IMG/VR virus record: IMGVR_UViG_3300031972_001850
Location: 1 to 47,930 of that record
Origin: a virus
Direction: 5' to 3' (one strand)
DNA length: 47,930 nucleotides
Below the pieces are notes generated by a model. It was not told the origin of the DNA, made no database searches, and saw only the letters and a program-made list of their open reading frames with translations. Position numbers and translations under genes: made by a program. Positions 1 to 8,524 of this stretch are shown here, piece after piece. Positions within the stretch are counted from its first letter, which is position 1. Each line of letters begins with the position of its first letter.

Positions 1-254
1 AGTCAGCTCGAACCTGGTAGGCCCGCATACTATGGTCAACAGATGTTATTTTCTGGGAGCTGGACAAACGATGGCTATCGGTATCTCTGACAGTTCTGGT
101 ATCGTTGATGTCAACGGTTGTTACTTTGACTGTACTGATGCGGTCAATGGAGTTAACTCTGTCAATGGCTGTTACGCCTCTAATGCGTTGACCACATAAG
201 GGGTGACCTATGGCTAATTATGAAATCCACGCTTTCTGTGGTAAATGCCAGGGA
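1..254. repeat. Terminal near-repeat, left copy
   Basis: This segment matches 47677-47930 with no gaps. The copies differ at positions 82, 91, 103, 112, 120, 121, 148 and 163 and are identical elsewhere. It carries the end of the beta-helix gene and the start of the following zinc-finger gene, so the genome is circularly closed or terminally redundant. The differences suggest that two strain variants meet at the join. Confidence 0.95.
2..199 (+). CDS. Right-handed beta-helix virion protein, C-terminal fragment
   Basis: This open frame has no start in the window and ends at TAA 197-199. It is the last 65 residues of the beta-helix protein whose full copy lies at 46961-47875. It contains short repeating strands such as VNGCYFDC and VNGCYASN, typical of beta-helix coils. 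One residue differs from the full copy: Cys here where that copy has Ser in VNGSYFDC. The gene is truncated only because the window starts inside it. Confidence 0.85.
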   Translation, partial: VSSNLVGPHTMVNRCYFLGAGQTMAIGISDSSGIVDVNGCYFDCTDAVNGVNSVNGCYASNALTT

Positions 255-419
255 ACTGGTTCTACGTCATCGCAGTATGGTGGCTCTGCATCTTGTTCTG
301 CGTGTAATGGTGATGGTCGAAGGACTGTTGCTGATCTTGACTTGTCGGATGTTGAGGACAAGCTAGATGACATCATGGACAAGCTAAATGACATCAAAGA
401 GAAGGTGGATGCGTTATAG
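210..419 (+). CDS. Small DnaJ-type zinc-finger protein
   Basis: This 69-residue protein has two CxxCxGxG-type motifs, CGKCQGTG near residue 11 and CSACNGDG near residue 29, the pattern of the DnaJ cysteine-rich domain. A heptad-like acidic and basic tail (about residues 42-69) looks like a coiled coil. No J domain is present, so it is not a full DnaJ. The start has a GGGGTGACC ribosome site, and the gene follows the beta-helix gene by ten bases. A role as a zinc-bound chaperone or a folding or assembly helper for virion proteins is inference. The first 45 bases appear again at 47886-47930. Confidence 0.8.
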   Translation: MANYEIHAFCGKCQGTGSTSSQYGGSASCSACNGDGRRTVADLDLSDVEDKLDDIMDKLNDIKEKVDAL

Positions 420-430
420 GAGGATTTGCT

Positions 431-492
431 AGGGGACAACGGGATAGCCCACTCAAGAGTGCCCCCCTCCCGCTCTTGACCCTGCGTCCCCT
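431..492 (+). other. Nested stem-loop in a leader region
   Basis: An outer stem AGGGGAC/GTCCCCT (431-437 with 486-492) encloses an inner stem TCAAGAG/CTCTTGA (453-459 with 473-479) and a C-rich loop. There is no U-tract, so it does not look like a terminator. It ends eight bases before the ribosome site of the next gene and could control translation or mRNA stability. Confidence 0.5.
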
Positions 493-511
493 TGAATTCA
501 AGGAGAGAGTT

Positions 512-736
512 ATGACAGTGATCCACGGATTAATAGTAGCAGGTGGAATTTTGCTGATCGCTGGTGGTGTTGTTGTTACCGCTGTAGTGATCGGTCAGAG
601 GGCAAAAGCGGATGGTGCCCTTCAACAGATTATAGATGGTGTTCGGTATGACATGCCTAAGGAATTTAGAGAGCACGTCATGCCTACCGTCGCTAAGTGG
701 GTTGAGGAACTCAAGGGAAAAATGAAGATGAGATAG
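512..736 (+). CDS. Small membrane protein
   Basis: This 74-residue protein starts at ATG 512 behind AAGGAGAGAG; an upstream in-frame ATG at 476 lacks a good ribosome site. Residues about 4-27 form one strongly hydrophobic helix (GLIVAGGILLIAGGVVVTAV). It is followed by a charged, amphipathic C-terminal part that should lie in the cytoplasm or periplasm. It sits among virion genes, so it could be a lysis accessory or membrane anchor. No family was recognised. Confidence 0.7.
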   Translation: MTVIHGLIVAGGILLIAGGVVVTAVVIGQRAKADGALQQIIDGVRYDMPKEFREHVMPTVAKWVEELKGKMKMR

Positions 737-783
737 CCAATCTCGGAGGGGAAGCAACAGAAACCAACTAAGGAGGTATTATC

Positions 784-966
784 ATGGGAGATCCAAAAAG
801 AGGTGGAGAAGACAAACGAACAATGATGCACTATGGAGAACGGTTAAGGGGAACTGATCTTGATGGTAGTGTGTTTATTGTTCCACAAACGAAACAGTAT
901 CAAGAGAACTTTGACAAGATCAAGTGGCGAGGGGATGAGGATGAATCCGATGGAGATGCTGATTAA
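784..966 (+). CDS. Hypothetical small hydrophilic protein
   Basis: This 60-residue protein is rich in charged residues and ends in an acidic tail (DEDESDGDAD). AAGGAGG with good spacing supports the start. Its end overlaps the next small membrane gene. No function can be assigned. Confidence 0.6.
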   Translation: MGDPKRGGEDKRTMMHYGERLRGTDLDGSVFIVPQTKQYQENFDKIKWRGDEDESDGDAD

Positions 967-1075
967 TGGGTGGGAGTGGATGATGCTTAATGCACTTGAG
1001 GTGTACGGGCTGTTCCTTGTGTGCGTGGTGGTGTTGATTGTTCTGGTGAGAGGAATCAAATGGCCGATGTCATAG
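941..1075 (+). CDS. Micro membrane protein
   Basis: This 44-residue frame has one central hydrophobic helix (VYGLFLVCVVVLIVLVRGI). I chose the ATG at 941, with a GAGGGG ribosome site; 935 and 950 are alternatives in the same frame. It overlaps the genes on both sides, as is common in compact phage operons. It could be a holin-like or accessory lysis protein. Nothing more is visible. Confidence 0.5.
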   Translation: MNPMEMLINGWEWMMLNALEVYGLFLVCVVVLIVLVRGIKWPMS

Positions 1076-1323
1076 ATTTCAAGACAAGAAAACGTGAACT
1101 ACTCTACGGAACTGATGAAGAGAGAGTTGCAGGGCTGCCTCGTAGAGACTTTGTGGAGGGCTACGAAGATGAAAATTTTTGTGAGTTGTTGTTCTTACAG
1201 GAGGCCGAAGTTCTCAAACGTGACCTCTATTCTGAACATGCTCGACTACGCAGACAAGAGAGGGATCGAGGCGGTTCTTCTACCAAGGGAGAACGAGGCT
1301 CTCATCTGTCGCGCAAGAAATAG
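1060..1323 (+). CDS. Hypothetical charged protein overlapping the glycosyltransferase
   Basis: This 87-residue frame starts at ATG 1060 behind TGAGAGGA and opens with MADVIDFKTRKR, a start style common in small phage proteins. The last 155 bases overlap the glycosyltransferase in another frame, which is long for a real pair. The first 36 codons are unique. The 3-prime part is very basic and may simply reflect the overlap. The gene may be real but shorter in function than in frame. Confidence 0.45.
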   Translation: MADVIDFKTRKRELLYGTDEERVAGLPRRDFVEGYEDENFCELLFLQEAEVLKRDLYSEHARLRRQERDRGGSSTKGERGSHLSRKK

Positions 1324-1834
1324 AGCACTCAAGGACTTCATGGAGACAGACGCAACGCACTTGATGACGATTGATGATGATTTGATTTTTGCAGAGGATA
1401 CGATTGTTCAGCTGGTCAATGCCAAGGCGGCTGCAATAGGCGGGTTCTACCGGCTCAAGACAGGAGAGTATGGTGGTACGGCTACTCGCGTTGTTGGTCA
1501 CGATTACCGACCAGCGGTCTTGGAAAAGAAGATCGTTCCTGCTGACTATCTGGCTACTGGTTGCATGATGACCAAGCGCTTTGTCATAGAGGACATGATC
1601 GGGTATTATCCTGACCTGGAGTACCAAGAGAATTTGACACAGAAAACGCTATGGGCTTTCTATCAACCGTTTATCCATTTCAACGGAGAGTTTCGAGAGT
1701 ATCTGTCAGAGGATTGGGCCTTCTGTCAACGTATCAAGGACGCGGGTTATGAACTACTAGCTCATGGTGGTGTGACACCAATTCATCGGGGGGAGATACA
1801 CTACACGATGGAGATTGAAGAAGATGGCGAATGA
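1169..1834 (+). CDS. Glycosyltransferase, GT-A type
   Basis: This 221-residue protein begins MKIFVSCCSYRRP, a typical first strand of a GT-A nucleotide-sugar-binding fold. It carries an acidic IDDDLIF motif at residues 68-74 (D69-D71) that fits the metal-binding DxD. A later LSEDWAFC segment fits the usual acceptor-side acidic motif. It should transfer a sugar from an activated donor. The target could be a virion protein or a host surface glycan. ATG 1169 was chosen for its GGAGGG site; a longer form from 1094 adds residues unlike the family. It overlaps the next gene by 11 bases. The substrate cannot be told. Confidence 0.75.
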   Translation: MKIFVSCCSYRRPKFSNVTSILNMLDYADKRGIEAVLLPRENEALICRARNRALKDFMETDATHLMTIDDDLIFAEDTIVQLVNAKAAAIGGFYRLKTGEYGGTATRVVGHDYRPAVLEKKIVPADYLATGCMMTKRFVIEDMIGYYPDLEYQENLTQKTLWAFYQPFIHFNGEFREYLSEDWAFCQRIKDAGYELLAHGGVTPIHRGEIHYTMEIEEDGE

Positions 1835-3395
1835 TATAGTCAGGAAGATGGGTCAAGTTTCTCCTCTACCAGTGAGACCAGCGTGGCTTGACCAGGGGTT
1901 TTCTGAAGAGGAACTAGCACAGGCACCTACTGGTGGTGGTTATCGTGCGCCTTATCAAGTACCTGGTGTGGGTGTTGCAGAAGTTTCACGCGATCCTAAA
2001 CGTGAAGAGGGATATTACCCCGATAGAGAAAGTATCCTTGCACGTATGGCAGAGAGTTGGCATGCACAAGATCCAGTAACGAAAGCTGCTGATGTTGTTG
2101 ATATTGGTATGGACTTCTTCACTGGTAAAGGCCCTACTGCCGTGGTGGCTAAGGCTGGTGCTCCTGCTATTGGTAAACTCGCTCAAGCAATGGCTATGGG
2201 TCTAACTGGTTCAACTTACGCCACGAAGGTTAAGAAGCATTATGCTCCTCTGTTGAAGGAAGTTGAGGATCAGGTAGCAGCAGGACTGCGAAAACTAGGA
2301 ACACCAGAGAAAGCTATTCCAGATCTTGTAAGAAAGTATGCTCCACAACAACAGTCGTATATGATGTCTAAGCATGGTCAAGAGAATATGCTCAAGATAT
2401 CAGAAGAAGCGTTGTCTGATTTAAAGAGTATTGGCAAGACTCCAAAAGCCCAACTGGAACAAGGCACACGTGGATTCTTTAGTAAGAAGTTTGCTAAACA
2501 GGGTTGGGGTCCTTTTGCAGAAACACCTCCTCATGAAATGTATCATTACTTGATCAACACTCTACATGATCGTTCAAAGGGAAAGTTCTCTAAGATGTTG
2601 ACGACGGGTGGTCATACAGCTGAGGAAATCGGTAGACAAAATCGGTTGGTGATTGCTCTAAAGAAAGCTAGTAGTCTTGAGGTGGATCATCGTAATGTAA
2701 TGGGACACTTTAAGGATGCACTCTTCACGTATCGTAATGTACTTCCTGAGGACGTCTGGCAAAAGTTCGCTAGGAAGCATGACGAGATGTACTGGAAGGG
2801 AATCCCTGATGAACTAGGAGCCAAAAAATTTGCAGAGGAGATGCTCAAAGAGGGTACTGATCCTAAGATGTTGTTGAAGAAAGTCACTAAGTGGGCAACG
2901 CGAAACGCAGAGGTGGTCAAGTCTTTGCAGAAGGACTATGCACGGATCGCTAGAGAGATGGAAGATGAAATGGTCAAGATAGCTCAGAGTGATTATGAGG
3001 TTGGAGCGGCTGCAGTTGACTTCATTATAGAGCAGTTTGGCAAACGTCAACAGAAATCTGTCAGTGGTGTTACGGACATGATAGAGAAAGGAATGGGGAA
3101 AGGCGAGACTGTACCAGAGAGGATCAAGAACATGGCTCAGGGTATCAACAAGGAAATGCAGAAGAAGGGTTCTGTGTTCCCATCCAGTCAGGCAGCTACT
3201 CAGAGATCAAAAGCTGCGGCTAAGAGAATTGCCAAAGATTTAGATCCTCGACTGGCTCACCTGAGAGTAAAATACGTGGGTTATCAACCGAAAATTGGAC
3301 ACCAGTTCCATGACTTCGTGACTGGTAAGAACTTCTACTCCAAGGGGATGTTGGAAGGAGAGGTTGAGAGAGCAGTGTCCAAGATACGACCGTAG
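1824..3395 (+). CDS. Virion-associated protein with HEMYH metallopeptidase-like motif
   Basis: This 523-residue protein shows HEMYH at residues 237-241, which fits the HExxH zinc site of gluzincin peptidases. About 100 residues later, KKFAEEM (E337/E338) could give the third ligand. The N-terminal 100 residues are rich in Pro and Gly with a short hydrophobic, Ala-rich stretch. The rest is mostly charged helix. It lies between a glycosyltransferase and tail genes, so it may be a virion component with an embedded peptidase. The start is ATG 1824, 11 bases inside the previous gene; a TTG at 1815 is possible. Function is inferred from the motif only. Confidence 0.65.
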   Translation: MANDIVRKMGQVSPLPVRPAWLDQGFSEEELAQAPTGGGYRAPYQVPGVGVAEVSRDPKREEGYYPDRESILARMAESWHAQDPVTKAADVVDIGMDFFTGKGPTAVVAKAGAPAIGKLAQAMAMGLTGSTYATKVKKHYAPLLKEVEDQVAAGLRKLGTPEKAIPDLVRKYAPQQQSYMMSKHGQENMLKISEEALSDLKSIGKTPKAQLEQGTRGFFSKKFAKQGWGPFAETPPHEMYHYLINTLHDRSKGKFSKMLTTGGHTAEEIGRQNRLVIALKKASSLEVDHRNVMGHFKDALFTYRNVLPEDVWQKFARKHDEMYWKGIPDELGAKKFAEEMLKEGTDPKMLLKKVTKWATRNAEVVKSLQKDYARIAREMEDEMVKIAQSDYEVGAAAVDFIIEQFGKRQQKSVSGVTDMIEKGMGKGETVPERIKNMAQGINKEMQKKGSVFPSSQAATQRSKAAAKRIAKDLDPRLAHLRVKYVGYQPKIGHQFHDFVTGKNFYSKGMLEGEVERAVSKIRP

Positions 3396-3404
3396 GAGGG
3401 TATC

Positions 3405-3878
3405 ATGCCAGATTACGCACAACCATCAAAGCCCATGGGTTGGGACAGGGCGTTGAGAGATATTCACCCAAGACTCTCAACTGTATGGAACGCACCAAGA
3501 CGGAGGTGGGAAATTCACTATGACGCTGACAGGGGAAAAGGGCCACAACTGGCTATCGTTGTCGGAGATGGTTACAATTATGAACCACTCTCGGATAGAG
3601 TTCTTCAGACCCTCAGGAAAGGAGACACTCACAAAATCGGCCCTAGAGCTGTTGCAGAAATCATGGATGAGTCGGAAAGGCTTGCAGAAGAAGCGAGAGA
3701 GCGAGAGCTAGACAACATGACCTCTGCGATGTCACAAGAGATGGCTGATCATCTGTCCTTGAGAATGAAACCCATTGGCGTCCAGACACAAAAGGATTGG
3801 GGCAAGATTGCAAAACCTAAGTATCGTGAGTCGAGGCTTTACTCAGCTGAAGGCAAGCGAATCTTCTATGAGGAATAA
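3405..3878 (+). CDS. Hypothetical virion-cluster protein
   Basis: This 157-residue protein begins MPDYAQPSKP behind a GGAGGG site. It has an aromatic, charged N-terminal part and a strongly helical, acidic middle (about residues 85-105). No family was recognised. Only two bases separate it from the connector gene downstream, which suggests co-translation and a structural or assembly role. Confidence 0.75.
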   Translation: MPDYAQPSKPMGWDRALRDIHPRLSTVWNAPRRRWEIHYDADRGKGPQLAIVVGDGYNYEPLSDRVLQTLRKGDTHKIGPRAVAEIMDESERLAEEARERELDNMTSAMSQEMADHLSLRMKPIGVQTQKDWGKIAKPKYRESRLYSAEGKRIFYEE

Positions 3879-3880
3879 AC

Positions 3881-4756
3881 ATGAGAGACACATGGGATAT
3901 AATGAAACATCTGGAGTATCTACTCCACGACACACAGGCTGCTTTGTGGTCTGATGTCAAGAAGCTCCATGCAATCAACGCGTCTTACAATCAGATCATC
4001 AACCGTTGTATAGATGCTAACGAGAACTACTTCTACACCGAGGCTGCGCTGTCTAGAAATGCCAGTGACACGGATTGGGAGAGGACTGCATATGACTTCC
4101 CCTCTGCGCCTTCGTTGATTTCTAAGATACTCTATATCACCGACACAGATGGTGCACCTATCGATCCTATTCCACTGCAGAATCGTGACTTGTCTGGCGT
4201 TGGTGTAGTCAACAGAGACGTAAATCGACTGGCGGTGCCTGGTGGATTCTGGCTTGGTCATAACAAGATCTACCTGAACATTGACGGGTACACACAGAAC
4301 ATTCGTGTCTACTACGTCAAGCGTCCTGCTGAACTACAGTACGGAACGGCTGAGGCTGGTGCTGCTACCACGATGACTCTTGATGATGACACCAAACCAA
4401 GCATAGAGAATGACTACTACAACAACATCGAGTTCACTATCAGAGAAGGAACCGGAGCAGGAGAGTCAGCCACAGCTTCGGACTATGTGGGAAGCACACG
4501 CGTCCTCACTATCGACTTTGCGTCCACTCCCTCTACCGATTCAGTTTACTCCTCAATACCGGAGACTCCTAGGGGACACCTCGAAGTTATCGCACAAGGT
4601 GCAGCGATTCGTGCGTTGATGTTCGACGTCGCGCAACAGGGGAAGCTCACGGAGTTGAAAGCCTGGTACACCAAGTTGGAGTACGATCTGATTGACTATC
4701 TTAAGAACCGTGAGGTTATGGTGGCACGGTCTGTACATATGAGAAATTTTACCTAG
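3881..4756 (+). CDS. Head-tail connector / tail tubular A-like protein
   Basis: This 291-residue protein has a helical N-terminal half, a beta-rich insert (about 150-220) and a helical end. That layout fits adaptor proteins that bind below the portal ring in short-tailed phages. It lies directly before a large nozzle-like protein, the same order as gp11-gp12 in T7-like phages. The assignment rests on size, position and general composition, not on a decisive motif. Confidence 0.55.
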   Translation: MRDTWDIMKHLEYLLHDTQAALWSDVKKLHAINASYNQIINRCIDANENYFYTEAALSRNASDTDWERTAYDFPSAPSLISKILYITDTDGAPIDPIPLQNRDLSGVGVVNRDVNRLAVPGGFWLGHNKIYLNIDGYTQNIRVYYVKRPAELQYGTAEAGAATTMTLDDDTKPSIENDYYNNIEFTIREGTGAGESATASDYVGSTRVLTIDFASTPSTDSVYSSIPETPRGHLEVIAQGAAIRALMFDVAQQGKLTELKAWYTKLEYDLIDYLKNREVMVARSVHMRNFT

Positions 4757-4764
4757 GAGAGATC

Positions 4765-7395
4765 ATGCCTGACTATCTTGACGACACCCCTTATGAAGAG
4801 GGATTATTCGGTGGGAAGCTCATCACTGCGAGGGAGGGTTTTCTAGTAGGAAAGGACAACTATGTCGCTCTGCAGAATATGAGGTATTCTCAGGGAGGCG
4901 TTGGGTTGGAAACCCGCTCGGGTATGAGAAGGTTTAACAACACCGCTGTTGCTAGTGGAGGTGACATTGAAACGCTTTGGCAACACACTTACACATTTGA
5001 GCAGTCGTTCTACCAGGACGTCTATGCTGTCAGTGACGAGAAAGCACTTTACAAATTTGACAGCATCCCTGAGAGCAGCGCTGGGGCCGGCAGTCTTGGC
5101 TCTTCTCTTTTTAGCTTTAGTTCTGGTTGTGGGATTCCTTCATTCTGCTCTGTTGAAGAGCACGCAATTTGTAACTCAGAGAAAGACCTCATTGCGTATC
5201 AAGGCGCGACCCCTTACCCGATTATGTTCCTCTATGGTACGGATGTTGGGAACGTTACTACAGCAGCGGCAGAAGATAACAAGACTTTTCAGATAGGGGT
5301 TGATGAAGTAACAGACAACGACACTAACACTAAGCTGACTATTACTCTTGACACACTTGCGAATAACGAGGCTCTGTATGTTGGTTGTCTGCAGCCTATT
5401 GATGGGATCGCTTGGACACTAGGAACCAACAAGAACGCGACTGGCTCTGCTACTATCTTGATTCAATACTGGAACGGTTCTGCTTGGACTACAGTAGGAA
5501 CTGTGACAGATGGAACAGAAGCAAGTGCAGATACGCCATTCTCTCAGTCCGGTACTATGTCCTGGACACAGATTGCTAGGGATGGAACTACCAACGAGAG
5601 TGTAGAATATCCACGTAAGATTAACGGTGTAGTGGCGTTCTGGTACAGGATTACATCTGACGTCACACTAGACAACTTCGACGTTACCAAGATCACAACC
5701 ACGAAAGACTGGTGGGAGCTAGATGATCTGTCGGACGGGAAAGTTGTTGTCCCTTCAGGGTTCCTGTGGTATGACGATGCAGGGGCTGGTGGTACTGATG
5801 ATGCTTGGATTGACGCACTTGACAAGGTGTTGATTGACTCCAAGAGTATGTATGTCAAGTTCACAGATGCCACAGCAGATGAGGATATTGCGGCTGCAGA
5901 TGAAATCTACGTAGGATTCCCCTATCGTGTGATGGGCTTTCAGTTGCACTTTGTAGAGGAGTACACCAACGACGGGAGTGACTCGACTCTCACTGTGTCG
6001 TACTGGAACGGTACGTCTTTCACTGCCTTTGCTGCAGATGAGATCAACGACGGAACTGCTGACTCTACTGGTGACAAGACCTTCGCACAGACTGGTGAGG
6101 TACGGCTTGAGGACAAGGGTAAAGATGTTAAGCCTTGTACGTTGCCGAACGCTGGTATTCAGCTGCCAATGTACTGGTACAAGTTGACCTTCTCAGCGAA
6201 ACTCTACAACGATACCAATGACGAAATGAGACTGTGGAAAGTTGCTGGTATCCCTGCACCCAAACGATATGCGGATGTTAACAATTACTCCTGGATAGCC
6301 AAGTTCAAAGACCGTCTCTTCTTGTTCGGTCATCGTGAGGCTCCTAACACAGCTGACTTCTCTGCTTACAAGAACCCCTTTGCTCTGAGTGGTTTTGACA
6401 CATCTGCTACCTGGCCTCGGATCACCTTCGGAAACAAAGACGGTGTGACGTGTGCGGTTCCGTTCTTCAATGAAATGATTGTGTTCAAGAGGAACGAGGT
6501 TTGGATGCTTCAGGGAGATTCTCCAGACAACTTTGGTACGCTGTTGTTGGACGACACGATTGGCTGTGTCGCACCACACACAGCCAAGTTGGTACGAACC
6601 TGGGTTACGCTTCCTGATGGTCGAACTGACTTTCGTCATGCTGTGTTCTTCCAGGCGTATGATGGTATCTATGCGGTTGACGGTGTTAAGGTCTGGAAAG
6701 TCTCAGAAGATCTGGATAACTATTGGGATCCTACGGAAACCACAACGACCATCAAGTCTGGTTATCGTGACCTGTCTTACTCATGGTTCGATCCTATTGA
6801 GCATGAGTATCATATTCTGATCTGGTCAGGTACGACTCCGACCTTGACAGAGTTTGCTTATAACACACACTTTCAGAAATGGTGTGGTCCTAACCCGAGA
6901 CTGACAGACATTGAGTGTGGGTTGTCTGTAGTTGATGGGAACTTTGAGAGGATGAGCTATGGAGGTGGTACAGATGGACGAGTCTACCGTCTTGAAAATG
7001 GTTCAAATGATGTGTACACGAATGGAACAGAGGGTGCGATTGATTGCTATGTTGAAACAGGCGATCAGTGGTCAGGACTCCTCAGCATGTACGCTCACCG
7101 TGGAGTATTCCTCTTCGGCAAAGCACAATCAGCAGGGAGCGTTACTGTCGGACTTAAAGGAGATGGTGCAACTAATGCTACCACTCTAGGGACTATCTCG
7201 ATGGTGAGAGCTGGGTATTCTACCTTTATTGGTAAGGTCGGCATTGGTGATGCAGACAGTGGAGGTACAGCGATGGAGAACAAGTTTCACTCTACGCGTC
7301 TCAAGTTCGCCACCAATACTGCTGGTGTTAGGCAAGAACTCTTTGGTTACTTGGTGAAGAAGAAAGATGTCTCTGAAGCAGCAACCGGGATATAG
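4765..7395 (+). CDS. Tail nozzle / tail tubular B-like protein
   Basis: This 876-residue beta-rich protein has a short helical N-terminus. Two related beta modules each contain a YWNG motif: QYWNGSAWTTVG near residue 233 and SYWNGTSFTAF near 411. A long C-terminal region has repeated blades (RLFLFGHR, NEMIVFKRNEVWMLQG, FFQAYDGIYAVDG) like a beta-propeller. This pattern fits tail nozzle proteins of podoviruses. The two YWNG modules look like an internal duplication of a carbohydrate-binding-like domain. A GGAGA ribosome site supports the start. The role is DNA exit channel and tail tip. Confidence 0.65.
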   Translation: MPDYLDDTPYEEGLFGGKLITAREGFLVGKDNYVALQNMRYSQGGVGLETRSGMRRFNNTAVASGGDIETLWQHTYTFEQSFYQDVYAVSDEKALYKFDSIPESSAGAGSLGSSLFSFSSGCGIPSFCSVEEHAICNSEKDLIAYQGATPYPIMFLYGTDVGNVTTAAAEDNKTFQIGVDEVTDNDTNTKLTITLDTLANNEALYVGCLQPIDGIAWTLGTNKNATGSATILIQYWNGSAWTTVGTVTDGTEASADTPFSQSGTMSWTQIARDGTTNESVEYPRKINGVVAFWYRITSDVTLDNFDVTKITTTKDWWELDDLSDGKVVVPSGFLWYDDAGAGGTDDAWIDALDKVLIDSKSMYVKFTDATADEDIAAADEIYVGFPYRVMGFQLHFVEEYTNDGSDSTLTVSYWNGTSFTAFAADEINDGTADSTGDKTFAQTGEVRLEDKGKDVKPCTLPNAGIQLPMYWYKLTFSAKLYNDTNDEMRLWKVAGIPAPKRYADVNNYSWIAKFKDRLFLFGHREAPNTADFSAYKNPFALSGFDTSATWPRITFGNKDGVTCAVPFFNEMIVFKRNEVWMLQGDSPDNFGTLLLDDTIGCVAPHTAKLVRTWVTLPDGRTDFRHAVFFQAYDGIYAVDGVKVWKVSEDLDNYWDPTETTTTIKSGYRDLSYSWFDPIEHEYHILIWSGTTPTLTEFAYNTHFQKWCGPNPRLTDIECGLSVVDGNFERMSYGGGTDGRVYRLENGSNDVYTNGTEGAIDCYVETGDQWSGLLSMYAHRGVFLFGKAQSAGSVTVGLKGDGATNATTLGTISMVRAGYSTFIGKVGIGDADSGGTAMENKFHSTRLKFATNTAGVRQELFGYLVKKKDVSEAATGI

Positions 7396-8524
7396 GTACA
7401 GCTGGGCAAAGCCTTGGGCGTTTGATGACTACCACGCCATGAGGAAAGGTATCACAGAGCATGAGATTTACAAGAAGGTCAAACTTCTTGAACGTCACTC
7501 GTGGCTCAAGAAACCTTACTTCAACTTGAAGTCTCATCCTCATGGCGAGCTGGTCTTTAGTGTCCCTGATATTCCACCCTGGGGCGTTGATCCGTTTCCG
7601 CCCTGGAGACCTGGTGATGGTCTACCCCCACCGGTTTATGAACCAGGCTGTCCTGTGGCTTGCCTGCCTACGCATTTGAACTGTGATGGTGGGTGCAGTG
7701 TTATCACGTGTATCTGTGGCTCAACTGCTTCTGTCTCTAGTATCAATGACCCAACAGGTGGGTTGGTTTCAGTCGGGCCTGGTGTCACGGCCAAGAGCGA
7801 TTCGTATGTTGGCACGACTGGCTTTAGCTTGTTGTCTGGTACACACTTTGACATCTGCTTAGAGTCAGGGTACACACCAGACGAAGAGTTTCCCGTAGTG
7901 ATAGTGACCATCAAGTCAAGTGATGGTTCACAGTCTCATATTGAGATTCCCATTGTGGGTTGTGACACGTGTTGTGTTGAACCTACGATTAGTGGCTCTG
8001 CTACAGCGACTACCAACAGCACAGTGGATTTCACTGTGTCTCCACCCTGTCCTAATGCGACTCCTGCTTGTGCTGGTGACTGTACTGACATTACTGTGTC
8101 GTTGAACAACGATGGTAGTAAGATCACCGCAACGTTAGGAGCAAACGCGTGTGGAACTTTCTACGTCACGCTAACTGAGCAAGATGGTTGTCCCGCCTGG
8201 ACTGCCAGCAGCAATGAATGTCGTGTGACAGATAACGGTGATTGGGATACAGGTAACGTTACCATCTGTGATGTTACAAATGGTGTGTGTGGACCAGGTG
8301 CTTGCAACGTACAGGACATTAACCAGACAATCCTCTGTGGGGTGGATTGTTATAAGTACACTGTTTGGTGTCGTCCGTCAAGTACCTGTAGTAACGCGGT
8401 CTCTAGCTGCAAGCCTCCGTGTGTGACATCACATGGTAATTGTTTTGGAGATCCAGAGTGTTATTGGTTTCATGAGAAAGTCGAATGGACTTGTGCAGGG
8501 GCAGGAGGTGGAGGATGGTGTTAA
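7367..8524 (+). CDS. Cysteine-rich virion-cluster protein
   Basis: This 385-residue protein has about 90 N-terminal residues without Cys, a Pro-rich linker (PPWGVDPFPPWRPG) and then 29 cysteines in about 290 residues. The second half has Ig-like beta stretches with paired Cys, and the end is CAGAGGGGWC. Such Cys density suggests disulfides or metal binding outside the cell, for example a receptor-binding or decoration protein on the tail. It overlaps the nozzle gene by 29 bases, and the ribosome site is weak (GAAGAAG), so the start is less certain. No family was recognised. Confidence 0.7.
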   Translation: MSLKQQPGYRYSWAKPWAFDDYHAMRKGITEHEIYKKVKLLERHSWLKKPYFNLKSHPHGELVFSVPDIPPWGVDPFPPWRPGDGLPPPVYEPGCPVACLPTHLNCDGGCSVITCICGSTASVSSINDPTGGLVSVGPGVTAKSDSYVGTTGFSLLSGTHFDICLESGYTPDEEFPVVIVTIKSSDGSQSHIEIPIVGCDTCCVEPTISGSATATTNSTVDFTVSPPCPNATPACAGDCTDITVSLNNDGSKITATLGANACGTFYVTLTEQDGCPAWTASSNECRVTDNGDWDTGNVTICDVTNGVCGPGACNVQDINQTILCGVDCYKYTVWCRPSSTCSNAVSSCKPPCVTSHGNCFGDPECYWFHEKVEWTCAGAGGGGWC

